Notes: generated by a model from the sequence alone, not told the origin. Shown: positions 1 through 9,256, counted from the stretch's first letter. The stretch is 64,000 bases of DNA from an uncultured Prevotellaceae bacterium (GCA_902784755.1 CACZVX010000011.1:21657-85656), one strand, 5' to 3'. Translations and numbers: made by a program.

Positions 1-2
1 GT

Positions 3-3000
3 GACGAGGAGGTGGTCCCCATCGGTAAGCCTCTGAGCGACGGCAGGATTTATCTGCTCGATGAGAACCGGATGCCAGTGGCTGAAGGAGAACTGGGTGA
101 GATTGCCGTCTGTTCATGTCATGCGGCAAAGGAATATTTCCATCAGCCCGAACTGACGGCCAAGACTTTCGTGCCTTGTCCCGATGACGCTTCGAAGACC
201 ATGGTGATGACGGGTGACCGCGGACGTATGGACCAAAACGGAAACCTGATTCACTGTGGACGAAAGGACAACATGGTGAAACTCCGCGGCATGCGCATCG
301 AAACGGGTGAGATAGAAAACCGTGCCATGCAGATGGCAGCCATCCGCAATGCCGTGTGTGCCGTGAAGAAGGTAGCGGGAGAAGATCAGCTCTGTCTCTA
401 TTATGATTCGGAAAAAAGTATCGGTGAGGAGAACCTGAAGGCATTCCTCGCGGAGACCCTTGCCGAGTATATGGTACCCACCTATTATATATATATGGAG
501 AAGTTTGAGCTGAACAAGAACGGAAAGATTGACCGCAGCAGTCTGCCGGAACCTGGCAACGCTGTTTCAACGGAAACTCAGGAGGCAGTGATGACACAAG
601 AGGTGCAGCAGACGGCTACGCTGAATGTATTGGAACAGCAGATTCATGACATCCTCACGGAGATTATGGGTATCAGTTCCATCGCTCCTGACACGAATCT
701 CGGTCTGCTTGGTCTCACATCGCTCTCTGCCATCAAGGTGGCCGTCGCCGTACAGAAACGCTTCAAGGTGAGTCTGGATGCCAAGGCTTTGGTGAAAAGC
801 GGTACGTTGCGGAGTATTGATGATGAGATTCTTACTTCCCTTCTGTCTGCTCAGAATGGGGAAAAAGGCAGCACAGAAGAGAGCACTCGCAAGGGTGGGG
901 TAGAGGGAACCGCTCCACTCACCGCACCGCAGCAGGGTATCTACTTCGAATGCATGAAGAATCCGTCGGAGACTATCTACAATCTTCCTTCGCTGCTTCG
1001 GTTCCCCGTGGGGGCAGACCGTCTGGCAGAGGCTGTGACGAAGGTGATTGCCATGCATCCCGTGATGGCAGCCCACTTCGAACAGCAGGATGCTGAAATC
1101 GTTCAGGTGATTGATGCCGAATTGGCCCTGCAACCCATCGTAGGACGCAGCACCCTGAAGGAAGCGGAACTCGATGAGTACAAGCATCGCTTTGTGGCTC
1201 CCTTCAAACTGCAGAATGGTCCGCTCTATCGTGCGGAAGTGATTGATTTGGGAAATGAGCGTTCCGCATTGTTACTCGACGTGCATCACCTGGTGTTCGA
1301 CGGCGGCAGCATGGAACTCTTTGCCAACCAGCTTTGTAACTTGCTCGACGGAAAGGAACCGGAACCGGAGATGTGTAGTTATATGGAATATGCACAGGAG
1401 GTCAATGAAGAAGAACTTCAGGCTGCCAAGGCTTTCTTTGCCGAACAACTTCAGACCTGTGAGGGAGCTACGGAGATTCCCGCCGACATCAAGTCAACGA
1501 AAGAGAAAGGTGAGACGCATCGGGCTGAATGTGCCGTGGACTGGGAAAAGATAGAGACAAGTGCCCGTGAGATGGGTGTGACGGCTGCCACGCTGATGCT
1601 TGCTGCCGTGGACTATACCGTAGCACGCTTTACCGGTGCACATGATGCCTATATCTGTACGGTCAGCAGCGGACGTTCGAATCTGAAGATTGCCGACACC
1701 GTGGGTATGTTTGTCAACACCTTGGCACTAGCTTCCCACATCGGTGATGAAACGACAGCAGAATATGTGCATAAGGTGAGTGACAGCTTCGACGCTACGA
1801 TGCGGCATGAAAACTATCCTTTCGCACAGGTGGCTTCTGACCATGGCTTCCAGCCGCAGATAGCCTATGCCTACCAGCGGGGGCTGCTTTCTGCCTACAG
1901 CGTGGGAGGAAAGGCCGTTGAGATGGAGTCGTTGGAGGCCGATGCCCCGATGTTCAAGATCAATATCCTGATACTTGACAAGGGTGTCGTGGTGGAATAC
2001 GATGATAACTACTATTCGGAGAAGATGGGAAAGCAGTTGGCACAGAGTATTGTGGCAACGGCCATGCATATCACGGAGAATCGTGAGACGCCGGTGAAGC
2101 ATCTCTCTATCGTCAGCGAAGAGCAGGAGAAAGAGTTGGAAGGCTTGCACACGGTTGCCAAGGCGGAGGCTCCTTTCCGTTTCTTCCATGAGTGTATCAG
2201 TCATTACGCCCAGACGCAGCCCGACCATGAGGCACTCATAGGCTGTGATGCCCGATTCACCTATGCAGAGATGGACCGTGTGACGACGCATATCGCCCTG
2301 GCTTTACGCCAGCGGGGTGTGAAGGATGGTGACCGTGTAGCCTTGTTGCTGCCGCGTACGAGCCGTCTGATTCTCTCCATGTTCGGTGTGCTGAAAGCTG
2401 GTGCTGCCTATATCCCCTGTGATCCTGAATATCCAGAGGATCGTGTGAAACTTATCCTCGAAGACTCCGAGGCTAAGCTGATTATCACACCGGAACTGGC
2501 AGAAGAACTGATCAACAGCGAGGTTTCAGGAGAGTTGCATACCGAGATTACGCCCGACAATCTTGCCTATCTGATTTATACGTCAGGTTCTACAGGCCGT
2601 CCGAAGGGTGTGATGCTCCGTCATGAAGGTATCTGCAACTATCTCTACGGACATCCGGCAAATGTGTTCGCCCATGGTGTGGCTACGGATGCTAACCGCG
2701 TGCTGAGTGTGACTACGATTTCCTTCGACGCTGCGCTTCAGGACATCGGAATGGCCCTCTACAACGGTAAGACGCTGATTGTGGCTACCGAGGAACAGGC
2801 CAACAACCCGTTGGAACTTTCGAAACTGATTCAGGAACAGCACATCGACATGGTCTCGGGTACACCTTCACGATGGATGACGTGGCTGACGAGCGACGAT
2901 TTTGCCAAGGCTATCTCACAGATTAAGATTGCACGTGCTGGAGGTGAGAAGTTCTCTGACCAGTTGCTGGAGCAGTTGCGCGGCGTTACGAAGGCTAGAA

Positions 3001-5093
3001 TCTTCAACTGTTACGGTCCGACGGAAATCACCGTAGCCTCAAATAATGCTGAACTGACGCATGCGGAACGTGTCACCGTAGGACGTCCGCAGCTGAATGT
3101 GACGGAGTTTATCGTTGACAACGACGGCAATGAACTGCCACAGGGCGTTGTCGGTGAACTCTACATCGGTGGTAAGGGTGTGGCCCGTGGCTACAACAAC
3201 CTCGATAAGATGACGGCAGAGCGGTTTGTGGAGTATCACGGCATCCGAATTTATAAGTCGGGTGACTATGCCCGTTGGGAAGCTGACGGTAATGTGACGA
3301 TTCTCGGGCGTACCGATAATCAGATCAAACTCCGTGGACTGCGTATCGAACTGGGAGAGATTGAAAACGTGATGCTGAAGGTGGAAGGCGTGGAGAAGGT
3401 GGTGATCCTGATCCGTAAAATAGGAGGTAAGGAACATCTCTGCGCCTACTACACCGCAGACCGTGAGATTGCTCCCGATGCCCTGAAGGCGGAGATTTCA
3501 AAGAGTCTGACGCAGTATATGGTGCCGACGGCTTATCTGCAGTTGGAGACCATGCCCATGACACCGAACGGCAAAACAGATGTCAAGGCGCTGCCGGAAC
3601 CAGTTCTGGCTATTACATCCGCATATACGGAACCTGCCAACGATGCCGAACGTACGTTCTGTGACATCTTTGCGGAAATCCTGCAGATGGACCGTGTGGG
3701 CGCTACAGACAACTTCTTTGAGTTGGGTGGCACTTCACTCGTGGTGACGCGTGTTATCATCATGGCCGACAAGGCTGGCATGAAGGTGGCTTATGGCGAT
3801 GTGTTCGACAATCCCACTCCCCGGCAGTTGGCAGCTCTCGTTACCGGAGTCACTGTTGACGAGAAAGCCGCTGAAGGCGGTGACAATGTCGATGAAGTAA
3901 TTGTTAACTATGACTATACGGCCATCGACAACGTCCTGAGACATAATGTCATCGACACCTTCCGTCAAGGTGAATGTCAGCCTCTTGGCAACGTGATGAT
4001 TACCGGAGCTACAGGCTTCCTGGGTATCCATATCCTGCATGAACTTCTAAACTCCGAAGCGCAAACCATCTACTGTCTGGTGCGTGGAAAGACCCTGCAG
4101 GCAGCTGAGCAGCGGTTAAGGACACTTTTGTTCTACTATTTCGATAATTCGTACAGCGAACTTTTCGGAAACCGTCTGAATGTGATTTTGGGTGATGTCA
4201 CGAACAATCTCGTTGAGGTGTGTGGAGACATTCAGATTGACACCATCTTCAACTGTGCCGCCATTGTGAAGCATTTCTCCAAGGGTACGGAAATTGAGGA
4301 TGTGAATGTGGGAGGTGCCAGGGCTTGTATCGAATACTGTCTGACGAAGAATGCCCGTCTGGTGCATATCTCTACGGCAAGTACTCGTGGTCTGAGCATC
4401 AACGATACGCCAGCGCCTGAGGAAGTGTTTACGGAACGCCGCCTTTACATGGGACAGTTCTTGGGTAACAAGTACATCCATTCCAAGTTTGAGGCAGAGC
4501 GCTACATCCTTGAAGCGGTTGCTCTACACGGTCTGAGTGCCAAGATCATGCGCGTGGGTAACCTCTCGGCAAGAAGTACCGATGGTGAGTTCCAGGTTAA
4601 TTTCGGAACCAACTCCTTCATGGGTCGCATCAAGGTGTATAACATGTTGGGATGCTGTCCGCATACCATGCGTACGATGCCTTTGGAATTCTCACCCATC
4701 AATGAGGTGTCGAAAGCCATTATCCTGCTAGCTACCACGCCAAAGGAGTGCACGGTGTTCCATCCTTACAACAACCATGCACAGCAGCTGGGTGATGTCC
4801 TTGCTGAACTGAGTAAGGTGACGGGAGGTGTAGAATTTGTGGAACAGGAAGACTTTGATGCCGCTATGGACGCTGCTCAGGCTAATCCCGAGAAGGCAAG
4901 GATTCTCTCCAGTATGCTGGCTTATCAGAATGCTGCCCACGGACAGAAGACTGCTGACGTGCGTCGTGACAATGAATACACTACGCAAGTCCTCTTCCGT
5001 CTGGGTTACAGTTGGACGCCTACTTCGTGGGACTATGTGCGTCGTTTCTTGAAGGCCATCAATGGTTTAGGATTCTTTGAGAATCAGGAATAA
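3..5093 (+). CDS. Nonribosomal peptide synthetase, 3' part, with terminal thioester reductase domain
   Basis: The frame is open at the window edge, so the 5' end is missing; numbering here starts at the GTG at 12. Visible order: end of an adenylation domain (A10 motif NGKIDRSSLP near 170), carrier protein (GLTSLS, Ser237), condensation domain (HHLVFDG at 425-431), a complete adenylation domain (YTSGSTGRPKG near 856, YGPTE near 1001, SGDYARW, NGKTD), a second carrier protein (LGGTSL, Ser1242), and a C-terminal Rossmann thioester reductase (TGATGFLG near 1330, YIHSK at 1488-1492). Such an enzyme joins at least two amino acids and releases the chain with NAD(P)H as aldehyde or alcohol; no thioesterase is present. 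The first carrier motif is atypical (GLTS rather than GGxS). Reductase-ending synthetases in gut bacteria are known to make peptide aldehydes that cyclise to pyrazinones; that this one does so is inference. A terminator follows directly. Confidence 0.93.
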   Translation, partial: DEEVVPIGKPLSDGRIYLLDENRMPVAEGELGEIAVCSCHAAKEYFHQPELTAKTFVPCPDDASKTMVMTGDRGRMDQNGNLIHCGRKDNMVKLRGMRIETGEIENRAMQMAAIRNAVCAVKKVAGEDQLCLYYDSEKSIGEENLKAFLAETLAEYMVPTYYIYMEKFELNKNGKIDRSSLPEPGNAVSTETQEAVMTQEVQQTATLNVLEQQIHDILTEIMGISSIAPDTNLGLLGLTSLSAIKVAVAVQKRFKVSLDAKALVKSGTLRSIDDEILTSLLSAQNGEKGSTEESTRKGGVEGTAPLTAPQQGIYFECMKNPSETIYNLPSLLRFPVGADRLAEAVTKVIAMHPVMAAHFEQQDAEIVQVIDAELALQPIVGRSTLKEAELDEYKHRFVAPFKLQNGPLYRAEVIDLGNERSALLLDVHHLVFDGGSMELFANQLCNLLDGKEPEPEMCSYMEYAQEVNEEELQAAKAFFAEQLQTCEGATEIPADIKSTKEKGETHRAECAVDWEKIETSAREMGVTAATLMLAAVDYTVARFTGAHDAYICTVSSGRSNLKIADTVGMFVNTLALASHIGDETTAEYVHKVSDSFDATMRHENYPFAQVASDHGFQPQIAYAYQRGLLSAYSVGGKAVEMESLEADAPMFKINILILDKGVVVEYDDNYYSEKMGKQLAQSIVATAMHITENRETPVKHLSIVSEEQEKELEGLHTVAKAEAPFRFFHECISHYAQTQPDHEALIGCDARFTYAEMDRVTTHIALALRQRGVKDGDRVALLLPRTSRLILSMFGVLKAGAAYIPCDPEYPEDRVKLILEDSEAKLIITPELAEELINSEVSGELHTEITPDNLAYLIYTSGSTGRPKGVMLRHEGICNYLYGHPANVFAHGVATDANRVLSVTTISFDAALQDIGMALYNGKTLIVATEEQANNPLELSKLIQEQHIDMVSGTPSRWMTWLTSDDFAKAISQIKIARAGGEKFSDQLLEQLRGVTKARIFNCYGPTEITVASNNAELTHAERVTVGRPQLNVTEFIVDNDGNELPQGVVGELYIGGKGVARGYNNLDKMTAERFVEYHGIRIYKSGDYARWEADGNVTILGRTDNQIKLRGLRIELGEIENVMLKVEGVEKVVILIRKIGGKEHLCAYYTADREIAPDALKAEISKSLTQYMVPTAYLQLETMPMTPNGKTDVKALPEPVLAITSAYTEPANDAERTFCDIFAEILQMDRVGATDNFFELGGTSLVVTRVIIMADKAGMKVAYGDVFDNPTPRQLAALVTGVTVDEKAAEGGDNVDEVIVNYDYTAIDNVLRHNVIDTFRQGECQPLGNVMITGATGFLGIHILHELLNSEAQTIYCLVRGKTLQAAEQRLRTLLFYYFDNSYSELFGNRLNVILGDVTNNLVEVCGDIQIDTIFNCAAIVKHFSKGTEIEDVNVGGARACIEYCLTKNARLVHISTASTRGLSINDTPAPEEVFTERRLYMGQFLGNKYIHSKFEAERYILEAVALHGLSAKIMRVGNLSARSTDGEFQVNFGTNSFMGRIKVYNMLGCCPHTMRTMPLEFSPINEVSKAIILLATTPKECTVFHPYNNHAQQLGDVLAELSKVTGGVEFVEQEDFDAAMDAAQANPEKARILSSMLAYQNAAHGQKTADVRRDNEYTTQVLFRLGYSWTPTSWDYVRRFLKAINGLGFFENQE

Positions 5094-5110
5094 TGATTCT
5101 TATTACAAAT

Positions 5111-5149
5111 AGTGGGGATGTCAGCATTTGTCCGACATCCCCACTTTTT
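5111..5149 (+). terminator. Rho-independent terminator after the NRPS gene
   Basis: A perfect 12-bp stem (AGTGGGGATGTC at 5111-5122 against 5134-5145) with an 11-nt loop is followed by five T. It lies 17 nt past the NRPS stop codon and before the convergent kduD gene, so it ends NRPS transcription. Confidence 0.88.
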
Positions 5150-5168
5150 AATACTCATCAGCTATCGC

Positions 5169-5972
5169 TTATTGAGGCTGCTTGCCGATGTAAGCCAGGA
5201 TACCACCGTCCACATAAAGCACGTGGCCGTTAACGGCATCAGAAGCATGAGAAGCCAGGAATACAGCGGGACCACCGAGCTCAGAAGGATCGAGCCAACG
5301 GCCAGCAGGAGTTTTTGCGCAGATGAAGCTGTCGAATGGATGACGGCTGCCGTCTGGCTGACGCTCACGAAGAGGTGCTGTCTGTGGAGTAGCGATGTAA
5401 CCCGGGCCGATACCGTTGCACTGGATGTTGTATTCGCCATACTCAGAGCAGATGTTACGAGTAAGCATCTTCAGACCACCCTTAGCGGCTGCATAAGCAG
5501 AAACGGTCTCACGACCCAGCTCAGACATCATAGAGCAGATATTGATAATCTTACCCTCGCGACGCTCCATCATCTCGGGGATGACAGCAGAAGAAACGAT
5601 GAAAGGAGCTACCAGGTCAACGTCGATAACCTGCTGGAACTCGCGACGCTCCATCTCGTGCATAGGGATACGCTTGATGATACCAGCGTTGTTCACCAGA
5701 ATATCAATCTGACCAACCTCAGCGTGAATCTTCTCCACGAGTGCCTTCACGGCCACTTCGTCAGTCACGTCGCAAACATAGCCCTTCACATTCTCGATGC
5801 CAGCCTCTTTGTAGTTGTTCAAACCACGCTCCAGAGCAGCCTCGTTGATGTCGTTGAAAATAATGTTCTTAATACCTGCTGCAACAAAAGCCTTAGCAAT
5901 GTTGAAGCCAATTCCGTAGGATGCGCCAGTGATCCAGGCGTTTTTTCCTTCCAGTGAAAATGGATTTGCCAT
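5169..5972 (-). CDS. kduD: 2-dehydro-3-deoxy-D-gluconate 5-dehydrogenase (SDR family)
   Basis: The 267-residue protein is a classical short-chain dehydrogenase. It has the NAD(P)-binding motif TGASYGIG near residue 15, the NNAG motif near 93, and the catalytic Ser and YAAAK group near 145-165. KduD interconverts 2,5-diketo-3-deoxygluconate and 2-keto-3-deoxygluconate in the cytoplasm, in the breakdown of pectin- or glycosaminoglycan-derived unsaturated uronates. The main support for KduD, rather than gluconate 5-dehydrogenase which has the same fold, is the kduI gene immediately upstream on the same strand. The 97-bp gap between them is AT-rich with repeated AAACTCATAA-like words. Read-through from the kduI promoter is likely. 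Confidence 0.85.
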   Translation of the reverse strand: MANPFSLEGKNAWITGASYGIGFNIAKAFVAAGIKNIIFNDINEAALERGLNNYKEAGIENVKGYVCDVTDEVAVKALVEKIHAEVGQIDILVNNAGIIKRIPMHEMERREFQQVIDVDLVAPFIVSSAVIPEMMERREGKIINICSMMSELGRETVSAYAAAKGGLKMLTRNICSEYGEYNIQCNGIGPGYIATPQTAPLRERQPDGSRHPFDSFICAKTPAGRWLDPSELGGPAVFLASHASDAVNGHVLYVDGGILAYIGKQPQ

Positions 5973-6069
5973 AATAGTTTTAAGTTTATGAGTTTTAAAA
6001 GTTTATGAGTTTATGAGTTTTAAAATTTGTGAGTTTAATAGTCTAAAAGTTGAATTTCTTTTTTTACCT
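5973..6069 (-). repeat. AT-rich spacer with short direct repeats between kduI and kduD
   Basis: The spacer holds several imperfect copies of a word like GTTTATGAGTTTT (plus strand). No gene or clear promoter is visible. Simple AT-rich repeats of this sort recur in other spacers of the window (near 40990, 42800 and 50340). Confidence 0.5.
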
Positions 6070-6912
6070 TTACTTCAGATCTGTGATCTTCGAGAAATCT
6101 TGATCTCCATAATCGAGGTTCTCACCACCCATACCCCAGATAAAGGTGTAGTTATGAGTAGCGGCAGCGGAGTGGATACTCCATTCAGGGGAGAGAACGG
6201 CCTGATCGCCACGCATCCAGATGTGACGGGTTTCATCGACTTCGCCCATAAAGTGGCAGACAGCCTGATCCTCGGGGAGTTCGAAATAGAAGTAAGCTTC
6301 CATGCGACGACTGTGCACATGAGCAGGCATTGTGTTCCATACACTACCGGGAGCCAGTTCGGTCATACCCATCTGTAACTGACAGGTAGGAAGCACCTGA
6401 TTGACGAGCATCTTGTTGATGTCGCGCTCGTTGGACATCTCAAGAGAGCCCATGTGAGCCACCACGGCATTCTCCTTCGTTACCTTCTTACAGGGATATG
6501 ACTGATGGGCGGTGGTGGAATTGAAATAGAACTTAGCGGGGTTTTGGACATCGTCGCTACGGAAGATGACATTACGGTCACCACTACCAATGTAGAGAGC
6601 CTCCTTGTAGTTGAGATGGAAGCACTCATCCCCAACTGTCACTTCGCCAGGTCCACCCACGTTATAAATACCTACTTCACGGCGTGTGGTGAAGAAGGGA
6701 GCCTTCAGCGGGTCGATAGCCTCCAGTTTCAAGGCTTCGGCAACGGGCATGGCTCCACCAACAACCATACGGTCGTACATGGAATAAACCATATTCACTT
6801 CATCGGCAGCAAAAACGCGCTCAATAAGAAAATCACGGCGCAAACGTGCGGTGTCATAATGCTTTGCGTCCTCAGGATGGGCAGCATATCTCAGTTCATA
6901 ATTCGTTTTCAT
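6070..6912 (-). CDS. kduI: 5-dehydro-4-deoxy-D-glucuronate isomerase
   Basis: From the ATG at 6912 the protein has 280 residues, the usual KduI length; an upstream in-frame start at 6948 would add 12 residues and begin inside the promoter. The sequence follows the KduI family throughout: an N-terminal NYELRYAAHPEDAKHYDT segment, GGAMPV, and the C-terminal cupin part with AHVHSRRMEAY and WSIHSA that supplies the metal-binding His and Glu. The enzyme isomerises 4-deoxy-5-keto-uronate to 2,5-diketo-3-deoxygluconate, the substrate of KduD encoded next. It is cytoplasmic and zinc-dependent. A -7 box at 6938-6945 and an inverted repeat at 6953-6985 lie just upstream. Confidence 0.95.
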   Translation of the reverse strand: MKTNYELRYAAHPEDAKHYDTARLRRDFLIERVFAADEVNMVYSMYDRMVVGGAMPVAEALKLEAIDPLKAPFFTTRREVGIYNVGGPGEVTVGDECFHLNYKEALYIGSGDRNVIFRSDDVQNPAKFYFNSTTAHQSYPCKKVTKENAVVAHMGSLEMSNERDINKMLVNQVLPTCQLQMGMTELAPGSVWNTMPAHVHSRRMEAYFYFELPEDQAVCHFMGEVDETRHIWMRGDQAVLSPEWSIHSAAATHNYTFIWGMGGENLDYGDQDFSKITDLK

Positions 6913-6937
6913 ATCACATTTTTGATTTGTCTGACTG

Positions 6938-6985
6938 CAAAGATACACAAAAAAATCGTATCATTTACTTTAGATGATACGATTT
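6938..6985 (-). promoter_or_regulatory. kduI promoter with a 12-bp inverted repeat, probable operator
   Basis: On the minus strand TATCTTTG (6938-6945) matches the Bacteroidetes -7 consensus and lies 25 nt before the kduI ATG. Directly upstream is a perfect inverted repeat with arms 6953-6964 and 6974-6985 (core AATCGTATCAT) and a 9-bp spacer. The arms are 21 bp centre to centre, two helical turns, and cover the place where the -33 element should be, where no TTTG is seen. This is the geometry of a repressor or activator site. The regulator is not in the window. Confidence 0.6.
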
Positions 6986-7027
6986 AAGTTAGATTAATAC
7001 TTAGTTTTGCTGTTTTTCAGTCCATCT

Positions 7028-7059
7028 TTTGTCCATGTTAAAAATAATTTATATTTTTG
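7028..7059 (+). promoter_or_regulatory. Promoter of the SpoIIE-type phosphatase gene
   Basis: TTTG at 7028-7031 and TATTTTTG at 7052-7059 are separated by 20 nt, a good fit to the -33/-7 consensus of Bacteroidetes. The start codon follows 34 nt downstream. Confidence 0.7.
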
Positions 7060-7093
7060 CGCATAGAAATGAAGTGGAATTTCATATTTGAAC

Positions 7094-8716
7094 ATGAAAA
7101 ATTGGAAAAGATATAACATCATCGGACTTTTCATTGCCACGCTGTTGGTACTGGGAATCGTCAGTTTGAATGCCTATCTCAACTTCTCCCACATGGCGGA
7201 AGATACAAAACATATGGCAGAAGCGGACCTTGACTATGCAAATCTGCGTATCAACAACGAAATGAACCATGTGGAACAAATCGTCAACGATGTGTTGCCG
7301 ACAGTGAGGATGATGGTCAATGCCGGTGCTACCGACAGCATCCTGCATATTTCGAGGAATGTGCTGAAGGAATACGAATTCGTGTTGGCGTGTGAGATGG
7401 TGTTCTGCCCTAATGATTCCAATCATAAAGGAAGGATGGTCTCGGTGGGTATGCATCGCAGAGGCAAGGTGATAGAAGAGCACAACGCCGCCAATGACAC
7501 CATAGACTACACGCAGCGGGAATGGTATATCATACCAGTGAACGAACATCGTCAGGTGTGGACAGATCCCTACTTTGCACAGACTCTGAATAAAACGGTA
7601 TGTACGCGAGCAGCACCTGTGACCAACAACCAAGGGAAAGTGATAGGTGTGTTTTTTGTGGATGTTCCGCTCGACTGGCTACAGAAAGGTTTGGACGTTT
7701 CGAAAATGTATAATGGTTCTCGCTACATGCTGTTGAACATCGTGGGGCGTGTGGTGCTGAGTTCAGATTCCATTCAGGAGATGCCCGATAGTACCCAAAA
7801 CCTTATCTATCGGGGTAAAGTGGGTAATCGTGGATCCCAGTTGCTGATTGCCGTACCTATAAAGGAAATCTATTCTAAGATAATTAATATGTCGCTCATC
7901 TCGGGTTTGCTGTTGCTGCTAACGGCACTCCTGATCTTATATATCTTGCATAGAGCCGTTAGAAGTGCTTTCAAACTGCAGGCTGCCACCTTCCATAACG
8001 AGGTGATGAACAAGGAACTGAGTATTGCCAATGATATCCAGATGGGCATGGTGCGTGCAAAAGAACTGAATCTTCCTGAGGTGGAGTTATATGCCTCGAT
8101 GAAACCTGCAAAGGCCGTAGGTGGTGACCTTTATGATTATGACGTGATTGACGGGCGTCTTTTCTTCTGTGTGGGCGACGTCAGCGGTAAGGGTATTCCT
8201 GCTGCTCTCTTCATGACCACGGCCGTCAATCTGTTCCGTATGGCCATCAAGTCGCAGACAGATCCCACTGCCATTGCTACTCAGATGAACGAACTGCTAA
8301 GTCAGAATAATCGTCGCTCCATGTTCGTTTCCATGTTTATTGGTGTAGTCGATCTGAAGACAGGCGTGCTCAATTTCTGTAACGCGGGTCATAATCCGCC
8401 AGTGGTTGATGGCCGCTTTATGGAAGTAAAGGCTAACATACCACTTGGGCTGGTAGGGGATATGGTTTTCGAAAGTGAGACCTATAGTAATATCATAGGT
8501 AAGCCGCTTTTCTTCTATACCGACGGATTGAATGAGGCAAAGAGTATTGACAATGAACAGTTCGGCAACGAACGTCTGCTATCGGAGTTGAAGGCAAAGC
8601 CCTTCAAGAGTTGTAGCGAAAGGGTGGAATGGATGAGGTCTGCCGTAGAAAAACATACGGAGGGAGCCGAGCCTAGTGATGACTTGACGATGATGTGTAT
8701 CGAAGTAAAAAAGTGA
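7094..8716 (+). CDS. Membrane sensor with SpoIIE/PP2C-type serine phosphatase domain
   Basis: The ATG at 7094 is preferred over the TTG two codons upstream. The protein (540 residues) has a membrane helix at about 9-29, an extracytoplasmic sensor region of about 230 residues that resembles a Cache-type domain, a second helix at about 265-287, and a C-terminal SpoIIE phosphatase domain. Metal-binding motifs are GGDLYD near 343 and GDVSGKG near 362; DLTMM is near the C-terminus. Family members dephosphorylate serine on anti-sigma-factor antagonists in partner-switching pathways. No antagonist or anti-sigma kinase gene is nearby, so the target is unknown. The 3' end converges on, and overlaps, the HU reading frame. 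Confidence 0.85.
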   Translation: MKNWKRYNIIGLFIATLLVLGIVSLNAYLNFSHMAEDTKHMAEADLDYANLRINNEMNHVEQIVNDVLPTVRMMVNAGATDSILHISRNVLKEYEFVLACEMVFCPNDSNHKGRMVSVGMHRRGKVIEEHNAANDTIDYTQREWYIIPVNEHRQVWTDPYFAQTLNKTVCTRAAPVTNNQGKVIGVFFVDVPLDWLQKGLDVSKMYNGSRYMLLNIVGRVVLSSDSIQEMPDSTQNLIYRGKVGNRGSQLLIAVPIKEIYSKIINMSLISGLLLLLTALLILYILHRAVRSAFKLQAATFHNEVMNKELSIANDIQMGMVRAKELNLPEVELYASMKPAKAVGGDLYDYDVIDGRLFFCVGDVSGKGIPAALFMTTAVNLFRMAIKSQTDPTAIATQMNELLSQNNRRSMFVSMFIGVVDLKTGVLNFCNAGHNPPVVDGRFMEVKANIPLGLVGDMVFESETYSNIIGKPLFFYTDGLNEAKSIDNEQFGNERLLSELKAKPFKSCSERVEWMRSAVEKHTEGAEPSDDLTMMCIEVKK

Positions 8717-8996
8717 TTCGTTTTAAAAGACAAAACTCAGCCAACTCAGCACCAGCCTTAAACTTGGCAACCTTCTTGGCAGCAATCTGAATCTTCTCCT
8801 TAGTAGCGGGGTTGATACCTTCGCGAGCGGGACGCTCGTTAACACTGAAAGTACCGAAGCCAATAAGCTGTACCTTTTCACCTGCCACAAGGGCTTCCTT
8901 AATAGCTGCAGTTGTAGCGTCTAATGCCTTCTTAGCGTCAGCCTTGGTCAGACCAGCGCCTGCTGCGATCTTGTCGATCAATTCAGATTTGTTCAT
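8673..8996 (-). CDS. HU-family histone-like DNA-binding protein
   Basis: Residues 1-88 are a textbook HU protein: MNKSELIDKIA start, helical dimer core, GFGTF, the arm motif RPAREGINPATK, and AAKKVAKFKAGAELAE. HU bends and compacts DNA as a dimer. The family normally ends near residue 90. Here the frame continues for about 17 unusual residues (to 107) and overlaps the convergent phosphatase gene by 44 nt. Removing one T from the run at 8732-8735 (minus-strand TTTT) would give a stop two codons later, so the tail may come from an indel or a sequence error. The start and promoter are clear. Confidence 0.92.
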   Translation of the reverse strand: MNKSELIDKIAAGAGLTKADAKKALDATTAAIKEALVAGEKVQLIGFGTFSVNERPAREGINPATKEKIQIAAKKVAKFKAGAELAEFCLLKRITFLLRYTSSSSHH

Positions 8997-9056
8997 AACT
9001 TGCGAATTTTATTAAATTATTAATGTTAAAAAATTACCTGTTTTAGAATTTCTTCG

Positions 9057-9087
9057 CAAATATAGTTTAATCATTTCATAAAACAAA
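9057..9087 (-). promoter_or_regulatory. Promoter of the HU gene
   Basis: On the minus strand TTTG (9084-9087) and TATATTTG (9057-9064) are 19 nt apart, close to the Bacteroidetes consensus. The leader to the ATG is about 60 nt. Confidence 0.7.
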
Positions 9088-9142
9088 CAAAAAAACGAAA
9101 AAAATAGAGAAATTAACGAAAAATAGTACGTAAAGGCCCGAT

Positions 9143-9177
9143 TTTGTGTAAAATAACGGATATTTTTCGTAATTTTG
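9143..9177 (+). promoter_or_regulatory. Probable promoter of the rhomboid protease gene
   Basis: TAATTTTG at 9170-9177 matches the -7 box. TTTG at 9143-9146 is 23 nt upstream of it, slightly long for the -33 element. The leader to the ATG at 9257 is about 75 nt. Confidence 0.5.
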
Positions 9178-9256
9178 CGCCCGAATAAATGGTGAACGGC
9201 GCTTTTGTGTCTTAAAACCAGAAGTCAGAAACTTGAAACTTGAAAATCAAAAGCTT

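Noticed and set aside
5112-5957. 281-codon open frame on the plus strand across kduD
   Set aside because: It begins inside the NRPS terminator and runs antisense to a complete SDR gene; its translation is not protein-like.
9233-9256. TTG start for the rhomboid gene; likewise TTG 7088 and TTG 53061 for other genes
   Set aside because: In each case a good ATG follows close by with better context; at 53061 the upstream start would even lie before the promoter.
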